A stretch of 64,000 bases of DNA from assembly GCF_009600885.1 (NCBI RefSeq), contig NZ_VCLA01000039.1, positions 1-64,000 on the forward strand, in the 5' to 3' direction. This DNA comes from Streptomyces jumonjinensis. Its GTDB lineage: Bacteria; Actinomycetota; Actinomycetes; Streptomycetales; Streptomycetaceae. A program made the position numbers and the translations under genes. Numbering within the stretch: the first letter of the stretch is position 1; each line of letters starts with the position of its first letter. This document shows positions 30,800-39,294 of this stretch, piece after piece. Below the pieces are notes generated by a model, which searched no databases, was not told the origin of the DNA, and was given only the letters and a program-made list of their open reading frames with translations.

Positions 30800-31096
30800 C
30801 TAGTGGTCGTCCCAGTGGCCGTTGTGCGCGGCGTGGCGGTGCCCGTCGTGGGCGTAGTCGAGATGGTCGCCGTGCTCCACCGCCGGATGGCCGCAGCCGG
30901 GTCCGTGCTCATGGGCGTGACCGCTGTGCGCGGTGTGCTCGCCCGGTTCGCACTCGTCCCAGTGGCCCGAGTGCTCGCGGTGGAGATGGCCGTGGTGCGC
31001 GTAGTCGATGTGGTCGCCGTGCGGGACGCCGGTGTGTCCGCAGGACGGGCCGTGGGTGTGGTGGTGCGGGGAGTGCTCGTGGTGGAGAGCCGTCAT
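30800..31096 (-). CDS. Histidine-rich, internally duplicated metal-binding protein
   Basis: 98 residues, 30 of them His, no signal peptide. Two halves repeat the pattern HxHGPxCGHxxVxHGDHxDYAHxGHxHxxHxGHWD (about residues 15-47 and 64-96), including one Cys per half in GPxCGH. A zinc, nickel or copper store or chaperone is likely from composition. ATG 31096 has GAAGGG upstream. It lies downstream of two DUF202 genes on the same strand (122-base gap). No Zur- or Nur-type box was recognised. Confidence 0.82.
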   Translation of the reverse strand: MTALHHEHSPHHHTHGPSCGHTGVPHGDHIDYAHHGHLHREHSGHWDECEPGEHTAHSGHAHEHGPGCGHPAVEHGDHLDYAHDGHRHAAHNGHWDDH

Positions 31097-31218
31097 GACG
31101 ATCGCCCTTCGCGGGATCGGTGACCTTGCGCCCCTCTTCCAGGCTATTCCCCGGAGCCGCCGGAGCCGCCTCGGGCCGGGTCGGGCCGGGTCGGGCGTAC
31201 GGGCCCCGGTGCGCGAGG

Positions 31219-31593
31219 CTAAAGGACCATCGCCACCGCGAAGGCCGCCAGCGCCGCCGTGCACACCACGGCCGCCAGCGCGCCCCGCTCGGAGAGCACC
31301 CCGGGCCGCGGCCCGGCACCCAGAGCGCGTATCCGGTGATGAGCCACCAGCAGAAACCCCAGCCACACCAGCGCGGTCAGCGCCGCCGCGACGAGTCCCG
31401 CGGCGCCCGCCCCGTCGCCCATCGCCTGACGGCCCGCGAGCACGGCCGCCACCGTGAAGGCCAGGGTGGTCCTGCGCCATGCCAGCCGGGTCCGTTCCGG
31501 CTGAAGCCCCGGATCGCGCACCGGAACCGGCCCCGTACCGCCGACCGGTCCCGAGGCCGGCCCCGTACCGCCTGTACCGCCCGGCGGTCTCAC
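31219..31593 (-). CDS. DUF202 small membrane protein
   Basis: 124 residues, GTG start overlapping the previous gene's stop (GTGA). A Gly/Pro-rich cytoplasmic N-terminus leads to the DUF202 signature LQPERTRLAWRRTTLAFTV, then three membrane helices (about 45-60, 66-86, 103-122). Function is unknown. It is paired with a second DUF202 protein, a common arrangement in actinobacteria. Confidence 0.88.
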   Translation of the reverse strand: MRPPGGTGGTGPASGPVGGTGPVPVRDPGLQPERTRLAWRRTTLAFTVAAVLAGRQAMGDGAGAAGLVAAALTALVWLGFLLVAHHRIRALGAGPRPGVLSERGALAAVVCTAALAAFAVAMVL

Positions 31594-31997
31594 CGTCCGC
31601 CCTCCCAGCCGAAGAGCACCACGACCACCATCACCACGGCCACCGCGGCGATCACCAGACTCAGCAGCGCCGGAAAACGCGACACCGGCAGATCCTCACC
31701 GCGCCGCATCGCCCGCTCGCACCGCACCCAGTGATCGACCGCGCGGAGCGCGCAGAGCACCCCCGCGCCCAGCAGCCCCAGAGCCATCCCGGCCCGTACC
31801 CCCCAGCGCAGACCGGGCAGGAACTGGTCCACCGCGAATCCGCCGCCGATCAGCGCGAGCGCGGTACGGAGCCAGGCCAGAAAGGTCCGCTCATTGGCGA
31901 GCGAGAACCGGTAGTCGGGTGTGTCACCCTCCTCGCGCACCCGTTGGGGTGCGAACCACAGCCGCAGACCGCGTACGAAGTCGCTCACCGTCCGCAC
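31590..31997 (-). CDS. DUF202/YidH-family membrane protein
   Basis: 135 residues, GTG start (31997, with 31988 as alternative). DUF202 signature FSLANERTFLAWLRTALALIGGGFAVDQF (~residues 31-59) and three membrane helices, the last near the C-terminus (LLSLVIAAVAVVMVVVVLFGW). It overlaps the downstream DUF202 gene and starts 24 bases after the Nudix stop. Function is unknown. Confidence 0.9.
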   Translation of the reverse strand: MRTVSDFVRGLRLWFAPQRVREEGDTPDYRFSLANERTFLAWLRTALALIGGGFAVDQFLPGLRWGVRAGMALGLLGAGVLCALRAVDHWVRCERAMRRGEDLPVSRFPALLSLVIAAVAVVMVVVVLFGWEGGR

Positions 31998-32021
31998 CCT
32001 ACCCGCGGAATGATCGGATGA

Positions 32022-32534
32022 TCAGATACGGCCGGCCCGCAGCCGCTCATAGGCGGCGAGGCCGTCCGGCGTCCACTCCCAGCTCCCGAGCCGCCCGGCG
32101 AGCTCCGCCTCCGGCAGAAAGCCGTGCCAGGCGACCTCCTCGGCCTGCGGGTTCACCGGTAGCTCGCAGCGGACCTCGTAGACCGCCGACCACCAGCCGC
32201 GCTCCCCGTCCTCGTACAGAAAACGGAACAGCGGTACGGGCCGGGGCAGCCCCGAGACGCCGAGCTCCTCCTCCGCCTCCCGCAGGGCCGCGTCGTCATA
32301 GCTCTCGCCCGCGCCGACCACCCCGCCCACGAACATGTCGTACAACGAGGGAAAGACCAGCTTCGACGCTGTTCTGCGGTGCACGAAGATCTCGTCCACC
32401 GCATTCCTGACCAGGACGAACACACAGCGGTGACGCAATCCCCCGGCATAGACCTCGCCCCGGCGGGCCTGGCCGACGACCTGGTCGCGCTCGTCGACCA
32501 CATCCAGGATCTCGTCAGCGGGGGAGGCGCTCAT
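32022..32534 (-). CDS. Nudix hydrolase
   Basis: 170 residues. Nudix box GGVVGAGESYDDAALREAEEEL (G-x5-E-x7-REUxEExGU form) at about residues 70-91. The order VVDERDQVVGQARRGEVYAGGLRHRCVFVLV resembles the IPP-isomerase-like/YfcD branch of the family. It hydrolyses a nucleoside-diphosphate-linked compound; the substrate is not known. It is possibly the first gene of a run with the two DUF202 genes. Confidence 0.92.
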   Translation of the reverse strand: MSASPADEILDVVDERDQVVGQARRGEVYAGGLRHRCVFVLVRNAVDEIFVHRRTASKLVFPSLYDMFVGGVVGAGESYDDAALREAEEELGVSGLPRPVPLFRFLYEDGERGWWSAVYEVRCELPVNPQAEEVAWHGFLPEAELAGRLGSWEWTPDGLAAYERLRAGRI

Positions 32535-32632
32535 GGGGTCATTGAATCAGCACCGCGTCCGTCGAAACCGTTGACGGGTTACCGGGCCCTACGGAAGATC
32601 GGAACGTCTCTCCCGCCGACAGGACGGATGCC

Positions 32633-34285
32633 ATGGCGTACGACGCTGACGTGATCGTGATCGGGGCGGGGCTCGCCGGGCTGGTGGCCACGGCGGAGCT
32701 CATCGACGCCGGGCGGACCGTGATCCTGCTCGACCAGGAGCCGCGCCGGTCCATCGGCGGCCAGGCCCACTGGTCCTTCGGCGGGCTCTTTCTGGTCGAC
32801 TCGCCGGAACAGCGCCGGATGCGGATCAAGGACAGCCGGGAGCTGGCCCTCCAGGACTGGCTGGGCACGGCCGGCTTCGACCGCCCGGAGGACCGCTGGC
32901 CGCGCGCCTGGGCGGAGGCGTACGTCGACTTCGCGGCCGGTGAGAAGCGGTCCTGGCTCCGTGCGCGGGGCATCCGGTTCTTCCCGGTCGTCGGCTGGGC
33001 CGAGCGCGGCGGCTACGACGCGCGCGGCCATGGCAACTCCGTACCCCGCTTCCACATCACCTGGGGCACCGGCCCCGGCGTCGTCGAGCCCTTCGTCCGC
33101 AGGGTCGAGGAGGGCGCCGCGCGCGGGCTGGTCCGGCTGATGTTCCGGCACCGGGTCACCGCGCTGGGCGGCAGCGGGGGAACGGTCGACACCGTCAGCG
33201 GCGAGGTGCTCGAACCGTCCGCCGCCCCGCGCGGCGCCGCCAGCGGCCGGGAGGTCGCCGGGGCCTTCGAACTGCGCGCCCAAGCCGTGATCATCACGTC
33301 CGGAGGCATCGGCGGCAACCACGATCTCGTCCGCGCCCAGTGGCCCGAGCGCCTGGGCACACCGCCGGAGAAGCTGCTCAGCGGGGTGCCCGCCCATGTG
33401 GACGGGCTGATGCTCGGCATCGCGGAGCGCGCGGGCGCGAGCCATGTCAACAGCGACCGGATGTGGCACTACACCGAGGGCATCGAGAACTGGAACCCGG
33501 TCTGGGCCCGGCACGGCATCCGTATCCTGCCCGGCCCCTCCTCGCTCTGGCTCGACGCGCGCGGCAGAAGGCTGCCCGTGCCGCTCTTCCCCGGCTTCGA
33601 CACCCTCGGCACCCTCGAACACATCATGCGCTCGGGCCATGACCACACCTGGTTCGTCCTCGACCAGCGGATCATCGGCAAGGAGTTCGCCCTCTCGGGC
33701 TCCGAGCAGAACCCGGATCTCACCGGGAAGTCGGTCCGCGCGGTGCTGGGGCGGGCACGGGCGGATGTGCCGGGCCCGGTGCGGGCGTTCATGGACCACG
33801 GGGCGGACTTCGTGGTGGAGCACGACCTCGCCTCGCTGGTGCGCGGGATGAACGAACTGACCGGGCAGCCGCTGATCGACGAGGACGAGCTGCGGCGCGA
33901 GATCGTCGCGAGGGACCGTGAGATCAGAAACCCCTTCACCAAGGATCTCCAGGTCACCGCCATCCGGGGGGCCCGCAACTATCTCGGCGACCGGCTCATC
34001 CGCACCGCGAGTCCGCATCGGATCCTGGACCCGGACGCGGGCCCGCTGATCGCCGTACGGCTGAACATCCTGACCCGGAAATCGCTCGGCGGACTGGAGA
34101 CGGACCTCTCGTCCCGGGTGCTGGGCCTGGACGGCGACCCGCTTCCGGGCCTGTACGCGGCGGGGGAGGCGGCGGGCTTCGGGGGCGGCGGGATGCACGG
34201 CTACCGCTCCCTGGAGGGCACCTTCCTCGGCGGCTGCGTCTTCTCCGGGCGCGCGGCGGGACGGGCGGCGGCCCGCGCCGTCTGA
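32633..34285 (+). CDS. FAD-binding dehydrogenase (fumarate reductase/KstD-like)
   Basis: 550 residues. N-terminal dinucleotide motif VIVIGAGLAGLVATAELIDAG and EP/GG loop (RRSIGGQAHWSFGGLF). The C-terminal GLYAAGEAAGFGGGGMHGYRSLEGTFLGGCVFSGRAAG is the usual FAD-contact block. It is annotated widely in Streptomyces as an FAD-binding dehydrogenase of unknown substrate. ATG 32633. It is followed by a strong bidirectional terminator shared with gntP. Confidence 0.9.
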   Translation: MAYDADVIVIGAGLAGLVATAELIDAGRTVILLDQEPRRSIGGQAHWSFGGLFLVDSPEQRRMRIKDSRELALQDWLGTAGFDRPEDRWPRAWAEAYVDFAAGEKRSWLRARGIRFFPVVGWAERGGYDARGHGNSVPRFHITWGTGPGVVEPFVRRVEEGAARGLVRLMFRHRVTALGGSGGTVDTVSGEVLEPSAAPRGAASGREVAGAFELRAQAVIITSGGIGGNHDLVRAQWPERLGTPPEKLLSGVPAHVDGLMLGIAERAGASHVNSDRMWHYTEGIENWNPVWARHGIRILPGPSSLWLDARGRRLPVPLFPGFDTLGTLEHIMRSGHDHTWFVLDQRIIGKEFALSGSEQNPDLTGKSVRAVLGRARADVPGPVRAFMDHGADFVVEHDLASLVRGMNELTGQPLIDEDELRREIVARDREIRNPFTKDLQVTAIRGARNYLGDRLIRTASPHRILDPDAGPLIAVRLNILTRKSLGGLETDLSSRVLGLDGDPLPGLYAAGEAAGFGGGGMHGYRSLEGTFLGGCVFSGRAAGRAAARAV

Positions 34286-34363
34286 GGCCGTCCGGCTGAG
34301 CCGGCCCGGCGTGCCCGCCGTCCGACTCAGCAGCCCAGCCCCCGCCCCCGGCCCAGCGGGGAT

Positions 34364-34408
34364 ACGACGGCGCCGGACAGGCTCCCCGAGCCCGTCCGGC
34401 GCCGTCGT
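34364..34408. terminator. Bidirectional terminator between FAD dehydrogenase and gntP
   Basis: A perfect 15-bp stem (ACGACGGCGCCGGAC / GTCCGGCGCCGTCGT) with a 15-base loop, lying between convergent genes. Confidence 0.85.
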
Positions 34409-34455
34409 GTGCCGAGCCGTTGTCCGCCGGAGCTGAGCCCCGGCTACAGCACCGG

Positions 34456-35853
34456 CTACAGCACCAGCGACAGCAGCAGCACGAAGACGATGCCGACGAC
34501 CGAGATGATCGTCTCCATCACCGACCAGGTCTTGATCGTCTGGCCGACGCTCATCCCGAAGTACTCCTTCACCAGCCAGAAACCGGCGTCGTTGACATGG
34601 CTGAAGAAGAGCGAGCCACAGCCGATCGCCAGCACCAGCAGCGCCGACTCGGTCGAGGTCATACCGGTCGCCAGCGGCGCGACCAGACCGGCGGCGGAGA
34701 TCGTCGCCACCGTCGCCGAGCCGGTCGCCAGCCGGATGGCCACCGCGATCAGCCAGGCCAGCAGCAGCGTCGGGATCGACCAGTTCTCGGAGAAGTCCAG
34801 GATCATCTGGCCCACGCCCACGTCGATCAGCGTCTGCTTGAAGCCGCCGCCCGCGCCGACGATCATCAGCACGCCCGCGATCGGGGCGAGCGACTTCTCC
34901 ACCGTGGACGAGAGCCGGTCCTTGGTGAAACCAGCGGCGCGGCCCAGCGTGAACAGACCCACCAGCACCGCCGCGAGCAGCGCGATCAGCGGGGAGCCGA
35001 TGACGTCGGTGACCTTCTGCACCGGGTTCTCGGGGTCGTCGACGACGATCTCGACCAGCGCGTTCGACAGCATCAGAACGACGGGCAGCATCACCGTGAA
35101 GACGGTGGCCCCGAAGCCGGGACGGCGGTCCAGCTCCTCGGACGGGCGTGCCGGGATCATCTTCTCCGGGGCCGGGATGTCCACCCAGCGGGCCGCGTAC
35201 TTCGCGAAGATGGGACCGGCGATGATCACGGTGGGGATGGAGACCAGCACACCGAGCGCGAGCGTCACACCGAGGTTGGCGTTCAGCGCGTCGATCGCCA
35301 CCAGCGGGCCGGGGTGCGGCGGGATCAGACCGTGCATCACCGAGAGACCGGCCAGCGCGGGTATGCCGATCCGCATCAGGGAGTAGTTGCCGCGCTTGGC
35401 GACCATCAGCACCACCGGGATCAGCAGCACGATGCCGACCTCGAAGAACAGCGGCAGACCGATCACCGAGGCGATCAGCACCATCGCCCAGGGCATGGTG
35501 CGCCCGTTCGCCTTGGCCAGGATCGTGTCCACGATCTGGTCGCCGCCGCCGGAGTCGGCGAGCAGCTTGCCCAGGATCGCGCCCAGCGCGATCAGCACGC
35601 CGACGCCGGCGACCGTGGAGCCGAGGCCCTTGGAGAACGACTCGATGGCCTTGCCGAGCGGGGCTCCCGCGAACGCGCCGAGGGCCAGCGACCCGATGGT
35701 CAGCGCCAGAAAGGCATGCAGCTTGAACTTGGTGATGAGCAGGACGATGACGGCGATGCCCGCGAGGACGGCGATGCCGAGCTGGGCGTTGCCGGCCGAG
35801 GTGATCGGCGCTGTGGCGTCCGCTGCCAGCATCTCGACGCTGAGACTGGTCAC
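34456..35853 (-). CDS. gntP: Gluconate:H+ symporter GntP
   Basis: 465-residue polytopic membrane protein of the GntP family. Twelve or so hydrophobic segments are visible; family sequences include ALGAILGKLLADSGGGDQIVDTIL, LFFEVGIVLLIPVV, HGLIPPHPGPLVA and FSHVNDAGFWLVKEYFGMSVGQTIKTWSVMET. It imports gluconate for phosphorylation by the adjacent gluconokinase (same strand, upstream). Probably repressed by the divergent GntR. Confidence 0.95.
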   Translation of the reverse strand: MTSLSVEMLAADATAPITSAGNAQLGIAVLAGIAVIVLLITKFKLHAFLALTIGSLALGAFAGAPLGKAIESFSKGLGSTVAGVGVLIALGAILGKLLADSGGGDQIVDTILAKANGRTMPWAMVLIASVIGLPLFFEVGIVLLIPVVLMVAKRGNYSLMRIGIPALAGLSVMHGLIPPHPGPLVAIDALNANLGVTLALGVLVSIPTVIIAGPIFAKYAARWVDIPAPEKMIPARPSEELDRRPGFGATVFTVMLPVVLMLSNALVEIVVDDPENPVQKVTDVIGSPLIALLAAVLVGLFTLGRAAGFTKDRLSSTVEKSLAPIAGVLMIVGAGGGFKQTLIDVGVGQMILDFSENWSIPTLLLAWLIAVAIRLATGSATVATISAAGLVAPLATGMTSTESALLVLAIGCGSLFFSHVNDAGFWLVKEYFGMSVGQTIKTWSVMETIISVVGIVFVLLLSLVL

Positions 35854-35924
35854 GGTGGTTCCTTAGTGAACAGAGTGAACTGGGGGAAAGGGGGGATTTT
35901 GCGGTACGGGGGAGGGCTCCGGTG

Positions 35925-36464
35925 CTACCCGTCGCTCCGGGGGACGGCCCCGGCGCTGCCGTCGAGCGCGCGCAGCGCGGCGGCGGCCCGTGCGGTGATG
36001 TCCTCGGGAGCGCCCGAGACATCGACGGCGACGCCCGCCTCGTCCTGCTCAAGCGGCTGGAGCGCGGCGAACTGGGAGTCCAGCAGCGCGGTGGGCATGA
36101 AGTGGCCCTTGCGCTCGGACATCCGCCGCTCGATCAGCTCACGCGCGCCGGTCAGATGGAGGAAGACCGCGTCCGGGGCGGCGGCTCGCAGCCGGTCCCG
36201 GTAGGACCGCTTGAGCGCGGAGCTGGACACCACGCCGCCGAGGCCCGCCCGGCCATGCGCCCACCGGCCGATCTCGTCGAGCCAGGGCCACCGGTCGCCG
36301 TCGTCCAGCGGGGTGCCGGCCGACATCTTGGCGATGTTCGCCGGGGGATGGAAGTCGTCGCCCTCGGCGTAGGGAACGCCCAGGGCGTCGGCGAGCAGGG
36401 GACCGATCGTGGTCTTGCCGGTCCCTGCCACGCCCATCACCACAACGACGTGAGGGGTGCTCAT
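35925..36464 (-). CDS. gntK: Gluconokinase
   Basis: 179 residues. Walker A GVAGTGKTT at residues 11-19, then EGDDFHPPANIAKMSAGTPLDDGDRWPWL, the gluconate-binding signature. It phosphorylates gluconate to 6-phosphogluconate. ATG 36464 was chosen over upstream starts because it begins MSTPHVVVVMG right at the P-loop domain. It is first in the gntK-gntP operon and divergent from gntR. Confidence 0.95.
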   Translation of the reverse strand: MSTPHVVVVMGVAGTGKTTIGPLLADALGVPYAEGDDFHPPANIAKMSAGTPLDDGDRWPWLDEIGRWAHGRAGLGGVVSSSALKRSYRDRLRAAAPDAVFLHLTGARELIERRMSERKGHFMPTALLDSQFAALQPLEQDEAGVAVDVSGAPEDITARAAAALRALDGSAGAVPRSDG

Positions 36465-36533
36465 ACATGCCTCGCTGTTTCCGTCACACCGGTGCCGACC
36501 ACGGTGTCGACATCGGTCCGTCGCGATACTGAA

Positions 36534-36581
36534 ACCTATTAGGTACGACTTATTCAAGAGGTTGAGACCTAAACGTCATAC
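36534..36581. promoter_or_regulatory. Candidate GntR operators in the gntK-gntR intergenic region
   Basis: ACCTATTAGGTACGA (36534-36548, containing the perfect palindrome ACCTATTAGGT) and ACCTAAACGTCATAC (36567-36581) are two related half-site clusters 33 bases apart in an AT-rich patch. They suit control of both divergent genes. Assignment to this GntR is by position. Confidence 0.55.
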
Positions 36582-36617
36582 TTTTTATTGCGGAACCCCG
36601 CCCCGTACCCTTGATCC

Positions 36618-37346
36618 ATGACGACAGCGGGCCAGGGCCTCCCCTCGCAGGGCCTCCACTCACAGGTGCTCGACACCCTCGGCCTCGCGATCACCGCGGG
36701 GGACTACCCCCGGGGGAGCGTGCTGCGCACCGACGAGATCGCCCAGCGCTTCGACGTCTCGCGCACGGTCGTACGCGAGGTGGTCCGCGTCCTGGAGTCG
36801 ATGCACCTGGTCGAGTCCCGCCGCCGGGTCGGGGTGACCGTCCGCGCCATCGAGGAGTGGAACGTCTACGACCCGCGGGTCATCCGCTGGCGGCTGGCCG
36901 GCTCCGACCGCCCCCGCCAGCTGCGCTCGCTGACCGTGCTGCGCTCGGCGGTCGAGCCGGTCGCGGCGGGCCTGGCCGCCCGTAACGCCACCCCGGAGCA
37001 GTGCGCCGAGCTCACCGAGTGCGCCCTCGGGATGGTCGCCACCTCGCGCGGACAGCGGCTGGGAGAGTATCTCCAGCACGACATCGCCTTCCACCGGGTG
37101 ATCCTCAACGCGTCGGGCAATGAGATGTTCGCCCGGCTCGGCGATGTGGTCGCCGAGATCCTGACCGGCCGCACCCGCCACCAGGTGATGTTCGACGACC
37201 CCGACCCGGCGGCGGTGACGCTGCACGTCCAGGTCGCCGAGGCGGTGCGCGAGGGTGATGCGGTCAGGGCCGAGGAGGTCACGCGCGAGATCGCCGTCGG
37301 CGCGCTCGCCGAACTGGATGTGCTCGCGCCGGACCCGGCCCGCTGA
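36618..37346 (+). CDS. FadR-subfamily GntR regulator of gluconate genes
   Basis: 242 residues. Winged HTH (LGLAITAGDYPRGSVLRTDEIAQRFDVSRTVVREVVRVLESMHLV) at residues ~15-60 and a C-terminal FCD ligand domain with LQHDIAFHRVILNASGNEMF metal/ligand residues. It is divergent from gntK-gntP; the same arrangement exists in S. coelicolor (SCO1678-1680, from memory). Likely a gluconate-responsive repressor. Confidence 0.93.
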   Translation: MTTAGQGLPSQGLHSQVLDTLGLAITAGDYPRGSVLRTDEIAQRFDVSRTVVREVVRVLESMHLVESRRRVGVTVRAIEEWNVYDPRVIRWRLAGSDRPRQLRSLTVLRSAVEPVAAGLAARNATPEQCAELTECALGMVATSRGQRLGEYLQHDIAFHRVILNASGNEMFARLGDVVAEILTGRTRHQVMFDDPDPAAVTLHVQVAEAVREGDAVRAEEVTREIAVGALAELDVLAPDPAR

Positions 37347-37703
37347 GAGCGCCCGCCCCGGCTCGCTGGGCCCCTCTGCCCCAGCCGGGCCCAGCGCTCC
37401 CTGCCCCGCCCCGCGGAGCCTCCTGCCCCTCGCAGGGCCTCGGGCCCACCCCGCCCGCGCCCTCGCGCGCCCGCACCCCCGCCCTCGCGAGCCCCCTGCG
37501 CACCGACCTGCGCACCGACGCGAATGCAAAGATTCCCGGTCCGTCATGATTTACTGCGGCATTGGTTTAACGGCTCGCAACCTCAGAAGCACCTCAGATC
37601 TCTTTCTTCGTGACGTGGGCCACTGCCACAATCCCAGGGCTTGTCTGAAGATGTGCTGTTGCACAGCCCCTCCACGCTCCCCTCACGAAGGCGAACACCC
37701 TCC
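37347..37703. other. Intergenic region ahead of the amino-acid permease
   Basis: The first 150 bases are very GC/C-rich low-complexity DNA with no gene. From about 37515 the sequence becomes AT-richer and probably carries the permease promoter. No clear operator was identified. Confidence 0.45.
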
Positions 37704-39164
37704 ATGAGTGACCGCACGACCGCGCCCGAGGCGCCGACCGCCGGGCCGGCGGTGACGAACTCCCCCCACGTGGACGCCGGTGACGCCGGGTACAGCAAAG
37801 ACCTCAAGTCGCGCCATATCAACATGATCGCGATCGGCGGGGCGATCGGCACCGGGCTCTTCCTCGGCGCCGGCGGCCGGCTGGCGGACGCGGGCCCCTC
37901 CCTGGCCATCGCCTACGCCGTCTGCGGCGTCTTCGCCTTCTTCGTCGTCCGCGCCCTCGGCGAGCTGGTCCTCTACCGCCCCTCCTCCGGCGCGTTCGTC
38001 TCGTACGCCCGTGAGTTCATGGGCGAGAAGGGCGCGTACACGGCCGGCTGGCTCTACTTCCTGAACTGGTCCACCACCTGTGTCGCCGACATCACCGCCG
38101 CCGCGACCTACGCGCACTTCTGGTCGATGTTCAGCGACATCCCGCAGTGGATCCTCGCGCTGATAGCCCTCGCCGTCGTGCTCACGGCCAACCTCATCTC
38201 GGTGAAGTACTTCGGCGAGATGGAGTTCTGGTTCGCGATCATCAAGGTCGCCGCGCTGGTCAGCTTTATGCTCATCGGCATCTTCCTGCTGGTCACCCAG
38301 CAGGAGGTCGGCGGGCACACCCCCGGCTTCGCCACCATCTCCGCCAATGACGGCATCTTCCCGCTGGGCATGCTGCCGATGCTGCTGGTGATCCAGGGCG
38401 TCGTCTTCGCCTACGCCTCCGTCGAGCTCTGCGGCGTCGCCGCGGGCGAGACCGAGAACCCCGCGAAGGTCATGCCCGGGGCGATCAACTCGATCATGTG
38501 GCGGGTCGGCATCTTCTACGTCGGCTCGGTCGTGCTGCTCGCGCTGCTCCTGCCGTACACCGCGTACTCCGGGGACGAGAGCCCCTTCGTCACCGTCATG
38601 GACAAGCTGGGCATCCCGGCGGCGGCCGGTGTGATGAACCTGGTCGTGCTGACCGCCGCGCTCTCCAGCCTCAACGCCGGTCTCTACTCCACCGCCCGCA
38701 TCCTGCGCTCGATGGCGCTGGCGGGCTCCGCGCCCAAGTTCACCGGCCGGATGAACAAGGGACAGGTGCCGTACGGCGGCGTCCTGCTCACCGCGGCCTT
38801 CGGTGTGGCGGGCGTCGCGCTGAACTACGTCATGCCCGGCCAGGCATTCGAGATCGTGCTCAACTTCGCCTCGATCGGAATCCTCGGCACCTGGGGCATG
38901 ATCATGCTCTGCTCGCTGCTGTTCTGGCGCCGCTCCCAGGAGGGCCGGCTCACCCGGCCGTCCTACCGGCTGCCCTGGGCTCCGTACACCCAGATCGTCA
39001 CCCTGGTCTTCCTGGTCAGCGTGGTCGGCCTGATGTGGGCGGGCGGCGGTGTGGGGCGTACGACGGTGATGTTCCTGCCGCTGATCGCCGCAGCCCTGGT
39101 CGGCGGCTGGTTCGTCGTACGGGGCCGGGTCAACGCCATCGCCGCCGAGCGCGCGGACGGCTGA
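37704..39164 (+). CDS. Amino-acid permease, probable L-asparagine permease
   Basis: 486-residue APC-superfamily (AAT) transporter with about 12 membrane helices. The N-terminal signature DLKSRHINMIAIGGAIGTGLFLGAGGRL is typical; GEMEFWFAIIKVAALVSFMLIG and AAGETENPAKVMPGAINSIMWR match AnsP/GabP-type permeases. ATG 37704 gives a normal N-terminus but only a weak, distant GAAGG; the frame stays open upstream. Substrate assignment to asparagine rests on remembered similarity. Confidence 0.9.
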   Translation: MSDRTTAPEAPTAGPAVTNSPHVDAGDAGYSKDLKSRHINMIAIGGAIGTGLFLGAGGRLADAGPSLAIAYAVCGVFAFFVVRALGELVLYRPSSGAFVSYAREFMGEKGAYTAGWLYFLNWSTTCVADITAAATYAHFWSMFSDIPQWILALIALAVVLTANLISVKYFGEMEFWFAIIKVAALVSFMLIGIFLLVTQQEVGGHTPGFATISANDGIFPLGMLPMLLVIQGVVFAYASVELCGVAAGETENPAKVMPGAINSIMWRVGIFYVGSVVLLALLLPYTAYSGDESPFVTVMDKLGIPAAAGVMNLVVLTAALSSLNAGLYSTARILRSMALAGSAPKFTGRMNKGQVPYGGVLLTAAFGVAGVALNYVMPGQAFEIVLNFASIGILGTWGMIMLCSLLFWRRSQEGRLTRPSYRLPWAPYTQIVTLVFLVSVVGLMWAGGGVGRTTVMFLPLIAAALVGGWFVVRGRVNAIAAERADG

Positions 39165-39189
39165 CCCGCTGCCCCCATGGCATCCGGTA

Positions 39190-39230
39190 CGGACGGGCCC
39201 CGGCGGAGCGAATCCGCCGGGGCCCGTCCG
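39190..39230. terminator. Strong bidirectional terminator after the permease
   Basis: A perfect 18-bp stem (39190-39207 with 39213-39230) around a five-base loop GCGAA, between convergent permease and copper-oxidase genes. Confidence 0.88.
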
Positions 39231-39294
39231 CGTACCCGGGGCCCGTCCGCGCACCCGGGGTCCGGCCGGCGCACCCGGCCGGCTCACCGGGCTG

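Noticed and set aside
32579..36052. 1,157-codon minus-strand open frame spanning the FAD dehydrogenase and gntP
   Set aside because: Covers a well-supported plus-strand gene and part of gntP in another frame, and crosses a strong terminator. Arg/Gly/Asp-rich with no domain.
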